A DNA stretch of 64,000 nt. Source: CBDFLS01 sp965249185. GTDB lineage: Bacteria > Chloroflexota > Dehalococcoidia > Lucifugimonadales > Australimonadaceae. This document shows positions 51,570 to 58,283 of the stretch, piece after piece (the first letter of the stretch is position 1; each line of letters opens with the position of its first letter). The stretch lies in assembly GCA_965249185.1 (NCBI GenBank), contig CBDFLS010000002.1, forward strand, positions 62,001-126,000, read 5' to 3'. The notes beneath the pieces were generated by a model, which saw only the letters and a list, made by a program, of their open reading frames with translations, searched no databases and was not told the DNA's origin. The position numbers and the translations under genes are program-made.

Positions 51570-52042
51570 GGCTTCTCTCGCAGGTCTGCGGCGGTGGCCT
51601 GCACCGCCTCCACGATCTTGCTGTAACCCGTGCACCGGCAGATATTGCCCGAAATGGCCTGACGGACCTCCTCACTGGCCGGATCGGGATTCTCCTGGAG
51701 CAGGTCGTAGGCGCTCATGATGATGCCGGGCGTGCAGTAGCCGCACTGGATGCCGCCCAGGTCTGTCATGCGGGCCTGCAATGGGTGGGGCTCTCCGTTC
51801 CTGGCCAGCCCCTCGATCGTAAGCACCTCCCTGTCGCGGGCGTCGCCGATCAGGGTGAGGCAAGAGAGGACCGGCACGCCGTCGAGCATCACCGTGCACG
51901 AGCCGCACTCCGCCTCGTTGCAGCCGATCTTGCTGCCGGTCAGGCGCAGCTCCTCCCGTAGCACGTCCAGCAGCGAGTGGTGGGGCTCGGCGTCCGCCTC
52001 CCGCTGCTCACCGTTGACCCTAAGAACGTAACGCTCGCTCAC
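51563..52042 (-). CDS. Molybdenum hydroxylase [2Fe-2S] subunit (CoxS/XdhC-like)
   Basis: The 159-residue subunit has the plant-ferredoxin cluster (IGCNEAECGSCTVMLDGVPV with a further cysteine in LSCLTLIG) and the helical second cluster (GGIQCGYCTPGIIMSAY and GNICRCTGYSKIVEAV). All eight ligand cysteines are present. It passes electrons from molybdenum to the FAD subunit encoded 25 bp upstream. Confidence 0.95.
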   Translation of the reverse strand: MSERYVLRVNGEQREADAEPHHSLLDVLREELRLTGSKIGCNEAECGSCTVMLDGVPVLSCLTLIGDARDREVLTIEGLARNGEPHPLQARMTDLGGIQCGYCTPGIIMSAYDLLQENPDPASEEVRQAISGNICRCTGYSKIVEAVQATAADLREKPW

Positions 52043-52067
52043 ATCGTCTCCCTTATATGGGCTACCG

Positions 52068-52955
52068 CTATGTGGCTACCGCCCGCCTCTGGGCGCGCTC
52101 CAGGGCCCGCTCCAAAGTGCGGCGCACGAGCACCCCCACCATCGCTTTGCGATAGGAGGCCCCGCCGCGGATGTCGTCGATGGGGCTGCACTCGTCCATG
52201 GCAGCGGCGCCGGCTTTCGCCAGCAGCTCCGGTGAGGGCTCGTGGCCGCGCAGGGTCTCCTCGGCCTTGGACGCCCGTACAGGCGTGGGCGCCACGGCCC
52301 CCAGGGAGATGGCCACATCGTGCACCCTGCCGCTGGAGGGCTCCAGGGTGAGCTGCGAGGCGGCGCTGACGATGGCGATGTCCATGGCGCTCCGGGGAGT
52401 CAGTCTCTCGAAGCTGCTGCCGGTCATCCCTGCTGGTCCCGGCACGTCGATTCGGAGCAGCAGGCCCGATGGACCCAGGATGGACCTCCCGGGTCCGGCG
52501 AAGAGCTGCGCCACGGGCACCGTCTGCTCTCCACCGCCATCGTCCAAGAACGTAGCCGTTGCGCCGGCCACCATAAGCGCGGGCGCACTGTCGGCCGAGG
52601 GAGAGGCGTTGCACAGGTTGCCACCTATGGTGGCCATGTTGCGCAACTGGAGGGAGCCGATCACCTGGATCGCTTCCACCAGAGCGGTGAACCGCTCTTT
52701 GACGAAGGGAGATGTCTCCAGCCAGCGGAAGGGTGTGGCCGCGCCAATGCTCAGGCCATCCCCTGGCCCGACGGACCAGCCGGCGATGTCCGGCAGCCGC
52801 TTGATGTTGACCAACGCCTGGTAGCTCTTGGCCCGGCGTCGCAGGTGGATGATGACGTCGGTGCCGCCCGCCAGGGCCTTGTAGCCGCCCTTGCCTTGGC
52901 GCAGGATGTCCACCACTTCCAGGGCGGATAAGGGCTCGAAGTAGTCGAAGCGCAT
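52068..52955 (-). CDS. Molybdenum hydroxylase FAD-binding subunit (CoxM-like)
   Basis: The start at 52955 (MRFDYFEPLSALEVVDILRQ) is preferred because homologues begin there; the frame runs on to 53093 without family sequence. The 295-residue product has the FAD pyrophosphate motifs ALAGGTDVIIHLRRR and ATIGGNLCNASPSADSAPAL, and a C-terminal CO_deh_flav_C domain. It is the first gene of the run FAD-FeS-Mo(N)-Mo(C)-isomerase. Confidence 0.93.
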   Translation of the reverse strand: MRFDYFEPLSALEVVDILRQGKGGYKALAGGTDVIIHLRRRAKSYQALVNIKRLPDIAGWSVGPGDGLSIGAATPFRWLETSPFVKERFTALVEAIQVIGSLQLRNMATIGGNLCNASPSADSAPALMVAGATATFLDDGGGEQTVPVAQLFAGPGRSILGPSGLLLRIDVPGPAGMTGSSFERLTPRSAMDIAIVSAASQLTLEPSSGRVHDVAISLGAVAPTPVRASKAEETLRGHEPSPELLAKAGAAAMDECSPIDDIRGGASYRKAMVGVLVRRTLERALERAQRRAVAT

Positions 52956-53041
52956 AGGCGCCACCCCTTCGCGACGAACGTGGTCCGGCGAGCCCAAACG
53001 ATACTCGCGGTCCCGCACCCCGTCAATGGCAGAGTGCGCTA

Positions 53042-53072
53042 GGGAAACCTCTATTCTCGAGAGAGGTTTCCC
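53042..53072. promoter_or_regulatory. Inverted repeat upstream of the hydroxylase operon
   Basis: GGGAAACCTCT (53042-53052) and its complement AGAGGTTTCCC (53062-53072) form an 11-bp perfect inverted repeat with a 9-base spacer about 90 bp upstream of the FAD gene. It could be an operator or the edge of the neighbouring IS remnant. Confidence 0.5.
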
Positions 53073-53086
53073 CAGTGTGCTCCCAT

Positions 53087-53244
53087 CCCCCAAAAACTGA
53101 TCCAGGCTTTCGGTTAGAGTCTAGGCAAGGAAATGCGGAGATATGGCCAGGAAGAGGTTCACCCCGGAAAAGACATCGGAAAGCTGTGGGGTGTGGATGT
53201 GCGCCTAGTCCAAGGAGAGCAGGCTGCTCTGGCATTAGAGTGAA
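53087..53244 (+). pseudogene. IS3-family left end and frameshifted OrfA remnant
   Basis: CCCCAAAAACTGATCCAG at 53087 matches the stray end at 31585. ATG 53143 then reads MARKRFTPEK, and after a one-base deletion at about 53173 continues IGKLWGVDVRLVQGEQAALA to a stop at 53242-53244. This is the N-terminus of an IS3-type OrfA (usual text MARKRFTPE..IGKLREV). Only about 35 codons remain. Confidence 0.85.
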
Positions 53245-53363
53245 TGTAAGTGAATATTTACGCCGTAGCCCATGATTTGGTGCATAGGCCGGTGACGATC
53301 GCTGACATAAACAGCTTGGTAATGGTTGCTGGATGGCCGGATGTGACTGCCGATGTACGGGCA
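53245..53363. other. Short spacer with no gene seen
   Basis: Between the IS3 remnant and the tRNA-Lys fragment nothing is recognisable. Together with 53414-53590, which is also without a supported gene, it makes about 350 bp of non-coding DNA around the tRNA fragment. Confidence 0.4.
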
Positions 53364-53413
53364 GCTGACTCTTAATCAGCCAGTTCTCGGTTCAAGTCCG
53401 AGGCGGGTCACCA
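53364..53413 (+). pseudogene. tRNA-Lys (CUU) 3' fragment with CCA
   Basis: An intact anticodon arm (GCTGA, loop CTCTTAA, TCAGC), variable region, T-arm (CTCGG, TTCAAGT, CCGAG), acceptor 3' strand GCGGGTC, discriminator A and CCA are present. The 5' side (from about 53345, GACTGCC) pairs poorly with the acceptor strand and the D-arm is about 7 nt too short. It is either a degraded tRNA or the 3' half left by integration into a tRNA-Lys gene. Confidence 0.75.
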
Positions 53414-53590
53414 GATGAATCAGAACAATGGACAGCCTGCGCCAACTATCGCTCTGTAGGCCCTAACTGCATCCTCCGAGCCCACTTGGTCGGCGTAGAT
53501 GCGGGCCAGTCTCCACGATTCGTCAGCACAAACATGCTGAATCTCGTTGCATTGTCTACGTCGGTCCAATCGCGTATCGTTGTCCACGCC

Positions 53591-54148
53591 ATGTTCAAAC
53601 TGCTTCTGTTGGCCCCTGGCGTGACGGTAGTGCTCATCACGGCCTGTACTACCGCCGCGCCTCTCCAGCCCAACCTGCAACCCACCATTGACGCAGCCGT
53701 CGCGACCGCGGTAGCGGGCCAGCCACAACCAACGCCAACACAAGTGACTACGCCGCCAAGTACACCTAAGCCAACGGCTACCCGGACGCCAATTCCCATC
53801 TTGATTCCCACACCGACTCCAGCCACCGGCTCGCGTGAAGCCCGTGTCGGAGAACCCTTTGTGCTCGACGGCAGCGGAAGCATCGATGACGCAATCGTCA
53901 GTACTTTCGCATGGGTCCAGGTTGGCGGGCCACGTGTGCCGTTGAGCGACCCCAACAGCAAGTCACCGATGGTGGTGCCTCAAACGGCTGGACTCTTCGA
54001 GTTTGAACTCGTCCTTACCGACCGCAGAGGGAGAGTATCAACACCAACTTCAGCTGCGTTCGTCGTCGGCAACGACCCGCCAGCGATTCAAATCACGAGC
54101 CCCGGTACCGGAGTAGTAGGTACAAGAGCTCCTATTCGCTTTGTTCTT
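53591..54148 (+). pseudogene. PKD-like lipoprotein, truncated by IS1595
   Basis: From ATG 53591 a lipoprotein signal (MFKLLLLAPGVTVVLITAC) leads to a low-complexity Thr/Pro linker (PSTPKPTATRTPIPILIPTP) and an Ig/PKD-like domain (VGEPFVLDGSGSIDDAIVST, FEFELVLTDRRGRVSTPTSA). The reading frame stops a few codons into the IS1595 end at 54149, in the middle of a second repeat (IQITSPGTGVVGTRAPIRF). It was probably a longer surface protein. The 3' part is not certain to be the DUF11-like fragment on the other side of the element. Confidence 0.75.
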
Positions 54149-54993
54149 GGGTAAAGTCCCGTTTTAGCCACCGGATTAGCTTTGAAGCAGCTTGAACAAT
54201 GTCTTAACCTGTTCTGGTCCCAACAGACGCCGATGATTGTAGCGCCAGACATACTCAGCAAGATAGAGGGGCAGCCGTTCTCGGCGGACTCCCCCTTTGG
54301 CTGCCAGACGCCGCTTGAGATAACCCCAGAAGCCCTCCAAGCCGTTGACGTGGCTCCCTTGCCGATCGCTGAACGCCTGGCTGTGGTCCACAAGCCGGTG
54401 GACGTAGCCCCCCGCTGCGACGCCCGTGTAGCTGGTAAAGGTGTCCGAGCAGACGATGGAGCCACGTTGCACGCGTTGGTGCAGGAGCGGCAGCAGCGTC
54501 TTGGCTTCCACGTTAGGTACCACTTGCGCCCACACCAGGCCACCTCGACACAGGATCCCAAAGACAGCTTGCTTAGTGGTTCCACGGCCCCGCTTCGTGC
54601 CCTGAACACGCTTTGCCAGGCGCCTGTTGCGCCAGGAACCTCCCAGGTAGGTCTCGTCGACCTCCACCACGCCGGAGAAGACATGGGGAACGTCCCGGAC
54701 CATGGCCTGGCGCACCACGATCAGGGCTCGCAGGACTCGCTTTCGCTCCAGGCGGGCCTCCTGGGCAATCACCTCGGCACTCTGCCCCAAGACGAACCAG
54801 CGCAACAGTCGCCGCCACTCCCCTGGCGACAACCGAAGCGGCAGCGCCCTGGGCACCCACTCGTAGTGGCAGGCTGCACAACGACTCTTACCTCGCCGAA
54901 TGCTCCAGCTCTTGGCGTGTTGACATCGAGGGCACCCAATCTTCCGTCCCATGCCACCATTCTCTCACAGGTGGCTGTTTTGGGACTATACCC
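54149..54993 (-). mobile_element. IS1595-family (ISXO2-like) insertion sequence
   Basis: The 845-bp element has 24-bp inverted repeats: GGGTAAAGTCCCGTTTTAGC at 54149 and the complement end GGGTATAGTCCCAAAACAGC at 54993, both continuing CACC. Flanks extend the match by TTCTT/AAGAA, and no 8-bp target duplication is seen, so a deletion at insertion is likely. Confidence 0.88.
54176..54952 (-). CDS. IS1595 family transposase
   Basis: The 258-residue product has an N-terminal zinc ribbon (CPRCQHAKSW, CAACHYEW), a helix-turn-helix region (SPGEWRRLLRWFVLGQSAEV) and the ISXO2-like DDxE/N core (VVEVDETYLGGSWRNRR, IVCSDTFTSYTGV, GLEGFWGYLKRRLAAKGG). The frame is intact with all core residues, so the element may be active. 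Confidence 0.93.
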   Translation of the reverse strand: MGRKIGCPRCQHAKSWSIRRGKSRCAACHYEWVPRALPLRLSPGEWRRLLRWFVLGQSAEVIAQEARLERKRVLRALIVVRQAMVRDVPHVFSGVVEVDETYLGGSWRNRRLAKRVQGTKRGRGTTKQAVFGILCRGGLVWAQVVPNVEAKTLLPLLHQRVQRGSIVCSDTFTSYTGVAAGGYVHRLVDHSQAFSDRQGSHVNGLEGFWGYLKRRLAAKGGVRRERLPLYLAEYVWRYNHRRLLGPEQVKTLFKLLQS

Positions 54994-55650
54994 AAGAAAT
55001 ATTCGGACAAGCTGGTGATCATACCCGGCCAGACCAACATCGTTACCTACATAGTGAACCTAGCCAACGGGTCGCGAAACCCGGAGAAGGTCAATGAGCT
55101 GACGGACGTCCTTCCTCAGGACGGGTTCCAGTATTGCAGTCCCTCTCTCCCTCCCCCGACCGGTACTTGTGATGCGCCGATGACCAAAGCAACGGACACG
55201 CCCTTTAACCCCGCGACCGATAGTTTCACCGATCTTACGGGGTTTAGTGTCTGGTTTGAGCCAACATTGACGTACGACGCGACGGCCGACCGCTGGACTG
55301 CACAGTGGTTACCTTCACCCGCCCCCCAAGTAGGCAAGGACGGAGACAGCGATGACACGCTGATCATTCGCTTCCAGACTTACATCACTCCAAGCACCTC
55401 CGGCGCCTACTACAATGAAGTTTTCATTGACTCGAGTTGCCCTAACCCGCCCAATGCTCTCGGAAATGAAGGCATCGTTAAAGCAGAGTATTGTGCTATG
55501 TATTCCTGGCCTTCCGGAGGGGTTCTTGTACCCACCTATGACGTCTTGGCTGAAACGCCCCGCTTCCGAGGATATGGCAACGTCATTGTCGACTGGGGAG
55601 GGCCACTCCCCACTGGCCAGCTGCAGTCTTGGCATGTCAATCCCGGATAG
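54994..55650 (+). pseudogene. DUF11-like exported protein, 5' end removed by IS1595
   Basis: Directly after the element an open frame reads KKYSDKLVIIPGQTNIVTYI, VNLANGSRNPEKVNELTDVL, and later TYDVLAETPRFRGYGNVIVD to a stop at 55650. The beta-sandwich pattern of a nonfolding repeat-type (DUF11) surface protein is recognisable, with several cysteine pairs. No start or signal peptide is left. The frame continues upstream only in IS DNA. It lies 24 bp before a signal-peptidase gene, an arrangement typical of substrate-plus-dedicated SipW peptidase pairs. Confidence 0.7.
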
Positions 55651-55673
55651 ACTCATAGGATTCGGACCTCCTC

Positions 55674-56179
55674 ATGAGTGAGCGTCGCGAAATCCGGCAG
55701 AGCTACGACGACGTGAGCCTTAGGCTCCAGCTTTCCCGAGGCTCCCTTTCAGATTTGGTGATGGTTCCTACGGTTTTCACAATTGCGACTGCGGTTGCGG
55801 CCGCCTTTGGATATCACTCAGTCACCGCGTATGGGACCAGTATGGAGCCCGCGGTACGAAATGGCGATGCGCTTTATGCCAAGCACCTATACCCCTCCAC
55901 GGTCAATGCTGAAGACATTGTACATTCGGAGGATCCAAAGGGGGGTGGATAACTCACCACGTTCTAAACATAGAGCCTCCGCCACAGGGTACCTATCAGG
56001 TGCTGACAAAGGGTGCCGCGACCGTATACGTTGAGGAGTGCCTCTTCAAAGATAACGAACGTGTACTAGTAGCAATTGCTCGTGTTCGCTCAGAAGCTTC
56101 CGGGGTCTCCTCAGGAGCGAACTCCGTTCGAAGCGAAGAGCTTAATAACCGCACTATCTCAAGCGGAGACAGGCGATAA
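55674..56179 (+). pseudogene. SipW-like signal peptidase I with a one-base frameshift
   Basis: The first part has one N-terminal membrane helix (LVMVPTVFTIATAVAAAFGY) and the catalytic serine motif YGTSMEPAVRNGDALYAKHL. The frame ends at 55952 after a run of six G (55940-55945). Adding one G restores GGWITHHVLNIEPPPQGTYQ, then VLTKGAATVYVEE, up to a stop at 56177-56179, giving about 168 residues, the size of SipW-type peptidases. The defect may be real or an assembly error in the homopolymer. A canonical downstream Lys is not present, as in SipW types. Confidence 0.78.
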
Positions 56180-56436
56180 CTGGACACGTTTCGGTGCCAC
56201 CCTCACTCGTATCGCACAGCGCTCAGTGCCGCCTGTTTTACACCTCGATTGTTTTCGATGCTCGGGAAGGAGCGTTTGAGCGCTATGCCTCAGGGACCAC
56301 CAGCTGCGTGCAGCTGGCGGCCTGGATGGACCGAGAGGGCTTCCGCTTGGTCCTCCTGGCCACTGACGCCGCGTGGTAGTCTATGGACATTGAGGAGAAA
56401 ATGTCTTTCCCGACACCAACAGAGGAGGTCCGCGGG
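56180..56436. other. Spacer before the recombinase gene
   Basis: About 250 bp with only overlapping short frames and no domain signal. It contains the ribosome binding site AGGAGG at 56423-56428 for the recombinase start chosen here. Confidence 0.4.
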
Positions 56437-57672
56437 ATGGTAATCACCGCATCGTCGCAGCATGATCCATCACCAACGACGGTCAGTCTACCGGTTTTCT
56501 GTGCTTGCGACCTCGTTCCAGGGGCATTCCACGGCATCTTACCGGGGCGCTGCCCGGGCACCTTCACCGAGTCTGGAGATGGTGTGCGAGTCACCCTCCT
56601 CCCAGGCGATGCACCTGGAACGCTTCCCGTGCTGACCTCCCCTCCCCCTGGACCCAACCCCGCCAACCCCGATGGAACCGTCACCCTGCTGCCGATACCT
56701 AAGGCGGTGAACGGCAGTACGCAGGAGGTTATCGAGGACCTGAGACGGCACTTCCGTCACCTGGGCCTCAAACCCTCCACCGTGGCGACCTACGAGAAGC
56801 GCTGGCGGCAGTTTGAGAAAGCATTCCCGCTGCTTCCCACCTCCACCAATCCGCTTCTGGAATACCTGGCCCAATTTGACGGGCCGACAGCGCGCCATCG
56901 TCGGAACCACCACGAGGCGGTAAAGCGCCTGCTGGACCATGCGTGCAAGGTCATGAGCGTCATCCAGAGTAACCCGCTCGATCGGGTGCCGCGTCCACGC
57001 ATCCATCACCGGCCAATTACGACACTCTCAATCCAGGACGTCGCCTCGGTGAACGCGCTCCCGATGACGTTGCGGCAACGTGTGGTATGGGATCTGCTCG
57101 CCGGCCACGGTTGGCGCCAAGTCGAGGTGCTGCGCATCACCGCCGGCGACGTTCGAATGGCAAACCACGGCTCCATATGGTGCAGGGGCAAGGTCCGGGA
57201 TGAGTGGGCGCCCATCCTTCCAGAGACATTGGCGCGACTCATCGAACTGGCGGAGGATGTGCCTGACGCTGGAGCGGTTATCCGCAGTCGCCAAGCAACC
57301 TCGGCGTCTTACGACACGCTGCGCCGAACGGTTCGAGATCTCCTCGGTCAGCTGGGCTTGTCAATCGAAATCCACGGGCTCCGGCGCACCTTCGCCACAA
57401 TCGCCACTGAGCTCTCCGGCGACGAAGTGCTGGCCATGAGGTTGATCCGAGACCGTGTGCCCGGCGTGGGAAGATTCTACGTCGAGCGACAGTTGCCGGC
57501 GCTCTTGGCAAGATTCTCGCCGCTGCGCCTGGGCATCAATTTCCCCGAGACAAAGGCCCCAGGAGAACCGCCACCGTCGGAGACGCCAGCCACAGTGCTA
57601 GGGGGGCCTGGCGGGAGTGCGAGGGGGTCGAACCCTCCCGGGACTGGGATACCAGCCCCACAACGGTTTTGA
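56437..57672 (+). CDS. Tyrosine recombinase/integrase overlapping tRNA-Sec
   Basis: AGGAGG with 8-bp spacing supports the start at 56437; an ATG at 56383 is also open. The N-terminal 90 residues are Pro-rich and unlike known domains. A SAM-like core-binding region follows (LGLKPSTVATYEKRWRQFEK), then the catalytic domain with Arg in GHGWRQVEVLRI, His-x-x-Arg in IHGLRRTFATIA, and the nucleophile Tyr in VGRFYVERQLPALL. The C-terminal tail (GGSARGSNPPGTGIPAPQRF) is encoded inside the 3' half of the tRNA-Sec gene on the other strand. This is the usual geometry of an island integrase at its tRNA attachment site. Confidence 0.9.
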   Translation: MVITASSQHDPSPTTVSLPVFCACDLVPGAFHGILPGRCPGTFTESGDGVRVTLLPGDAPGTLPVLTSPPPGPNPANPDGTVTLLPIPKAVNGSTQEVIEDLRRHFRHLGLKPSTVATYEKRWRQFEKAFPLLPTSTNPLLEYLAQFDGPTARHRRNHHEAVKRLLDHACKVMSVIQSNPLDRVPRPRIHHRPITTLSIQDVASVNALPMTLRQRVVWDLLAGHGWRQVEVLRITAGDVRMANHGSIWCRGKVRDEWAPILPETLARLIELAEDVPDAGAVIRSRQATSASYDTLRRTVRDLLGQLGLSIEIHGLRRTFATIATELSGDEVLAMRLIRDRVPGVGRFYVERQLPALLARFSPLRLGINFPETKAPGEPPPSETPATVLGGPGGSARGSNPPGTGIPAPQRF

Positions 57673-57706
57673 AGACCGCGAGGCCCACCGGGACCCATCC
57701 ACTCCC
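57609..57706 (-). tRNA. selC: tRNA-Sec (anticodon UCA)
   Basis: The 98-nt sequence (with encoded CCA) has acceptor GGGAGTG/CACTCCC, discriminator G, anticodon loop CTTCAAA (UCA), a long variable arm (GGGGCTGG paired with CCCAGTCCC) and T-arm GAGGGTTCGACCCCCTC. The extended length, G73 and the shared TCCCGGG-type block match bacterial selenocysteine tRNA. It implies that the organism makes selenoproteins; selA, selB and selD are not in this window. Confidence 0.95.
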
Positions 57707-57712
57707 ACAGAA

Positions 57713-57744
57713 GAAGGCGCCCCGGTCACAGCCGGGGCGCCTTC
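57713..57744 (-). terminator. Hairpin between trxA and tRNA-Sec
   Basis: GAAGGCGCCCCGG and CCGGGGCGCCTTC form a perfect 13-bp stem with a 6-base loop 25 bp after the trxA stop codon. The T-run is weak (TTCTTC), but the stem is strong enough to separate trxA from the tRNA gene. Confidence 0.75.
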
Positions 57745-57769
57745 ATAGTAGCAAGCGTTCCAGACAGGG

Positions 57770-58102
57770 TCAATTACGGCCCAGCACCTGGTCCAGCCGC
57801 TTCTTCAGCACCGACTTCGGCACCGCGCCGATGACCTGATCGGCCACCTGGCCGTCCTTGAAGACCAGCAGCGTGGGGATGCTGCGGATGCCATATTGCA
57901 TAGCCGTCCGGGGGTTGGTGTCCACGTCCACCTTGGCGAAGCTCACCTCGCCGTCGAACTCCTCCGCCAGCTCCTCCACAAACGGGGCGATCATCTTACA
58001 CGGACCACACCACTCGGCCCAGAAGTCCACCAGGACAGGCTCCGTCGCCTGGAGCACCTTCTGGCCAAAATCTGCATCGGTCACCTCGTAGGGCTTCGAC
58101 AT
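57770..58102 (-). CDS. trxA: Thioredoxin
   Basis: The start at 58102 (MSKPYEVTDADFGQKVLQAT) gives a canonical 110-residue thioredoxin; the upstream open frame adds 38 unrelated residues. The redox motif WAEWCGPCKMIAPFVEEL, the KVDVDTNP strand and the cis-Pro loop IRSIPTLLVFKDG are all present. It reduces protein disulfides in the cytoplasm. It is probably monocistronic, ending at a hairpin terminator. Confidence 0.97.
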   Translation of the reverse strand: MSKPYEVTDADFGQKVLQATEPVLVDFWAEWCGPCKMIAPFVEELAEEFDGEVSFAKVDVDTNPRTAMQYGIRSIPTLLVFKDGQVADQVIGAVPKSVLKKRLDQVLGRN

Positions 58103-58283
58103 TCGCGCACCTGCCTTTCTCCGCTGCCGCGACGCAGCGCTCTCGCACGTTCCATTAGTGAGATGCGGGTGAGGCCGTGGCGATGCATCCCGGCGGCATT
58201 GGCAGTGTAATAACACCCCAGCTATACGTCAACGACAGCCTGGCCGCCATTACCCCGCCAGGGGCGGCGCCGCTTATATCCCG

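Noticed and set aside
54613..55650. A 345-residue plus-strand protein
   Set aside because: The first 127 codons are antisense to the IS1595 transposase; only the part from 54994 is gene-specific.
53364..57608. The tRNA-Lys fragment as the partner attachment site of the tRNA-Sec integrase
   Set aside because: Its T-arm and acceptor sequence does not match the tRNA-Sec 3' end, so the two cannot be attL/attR of one event.
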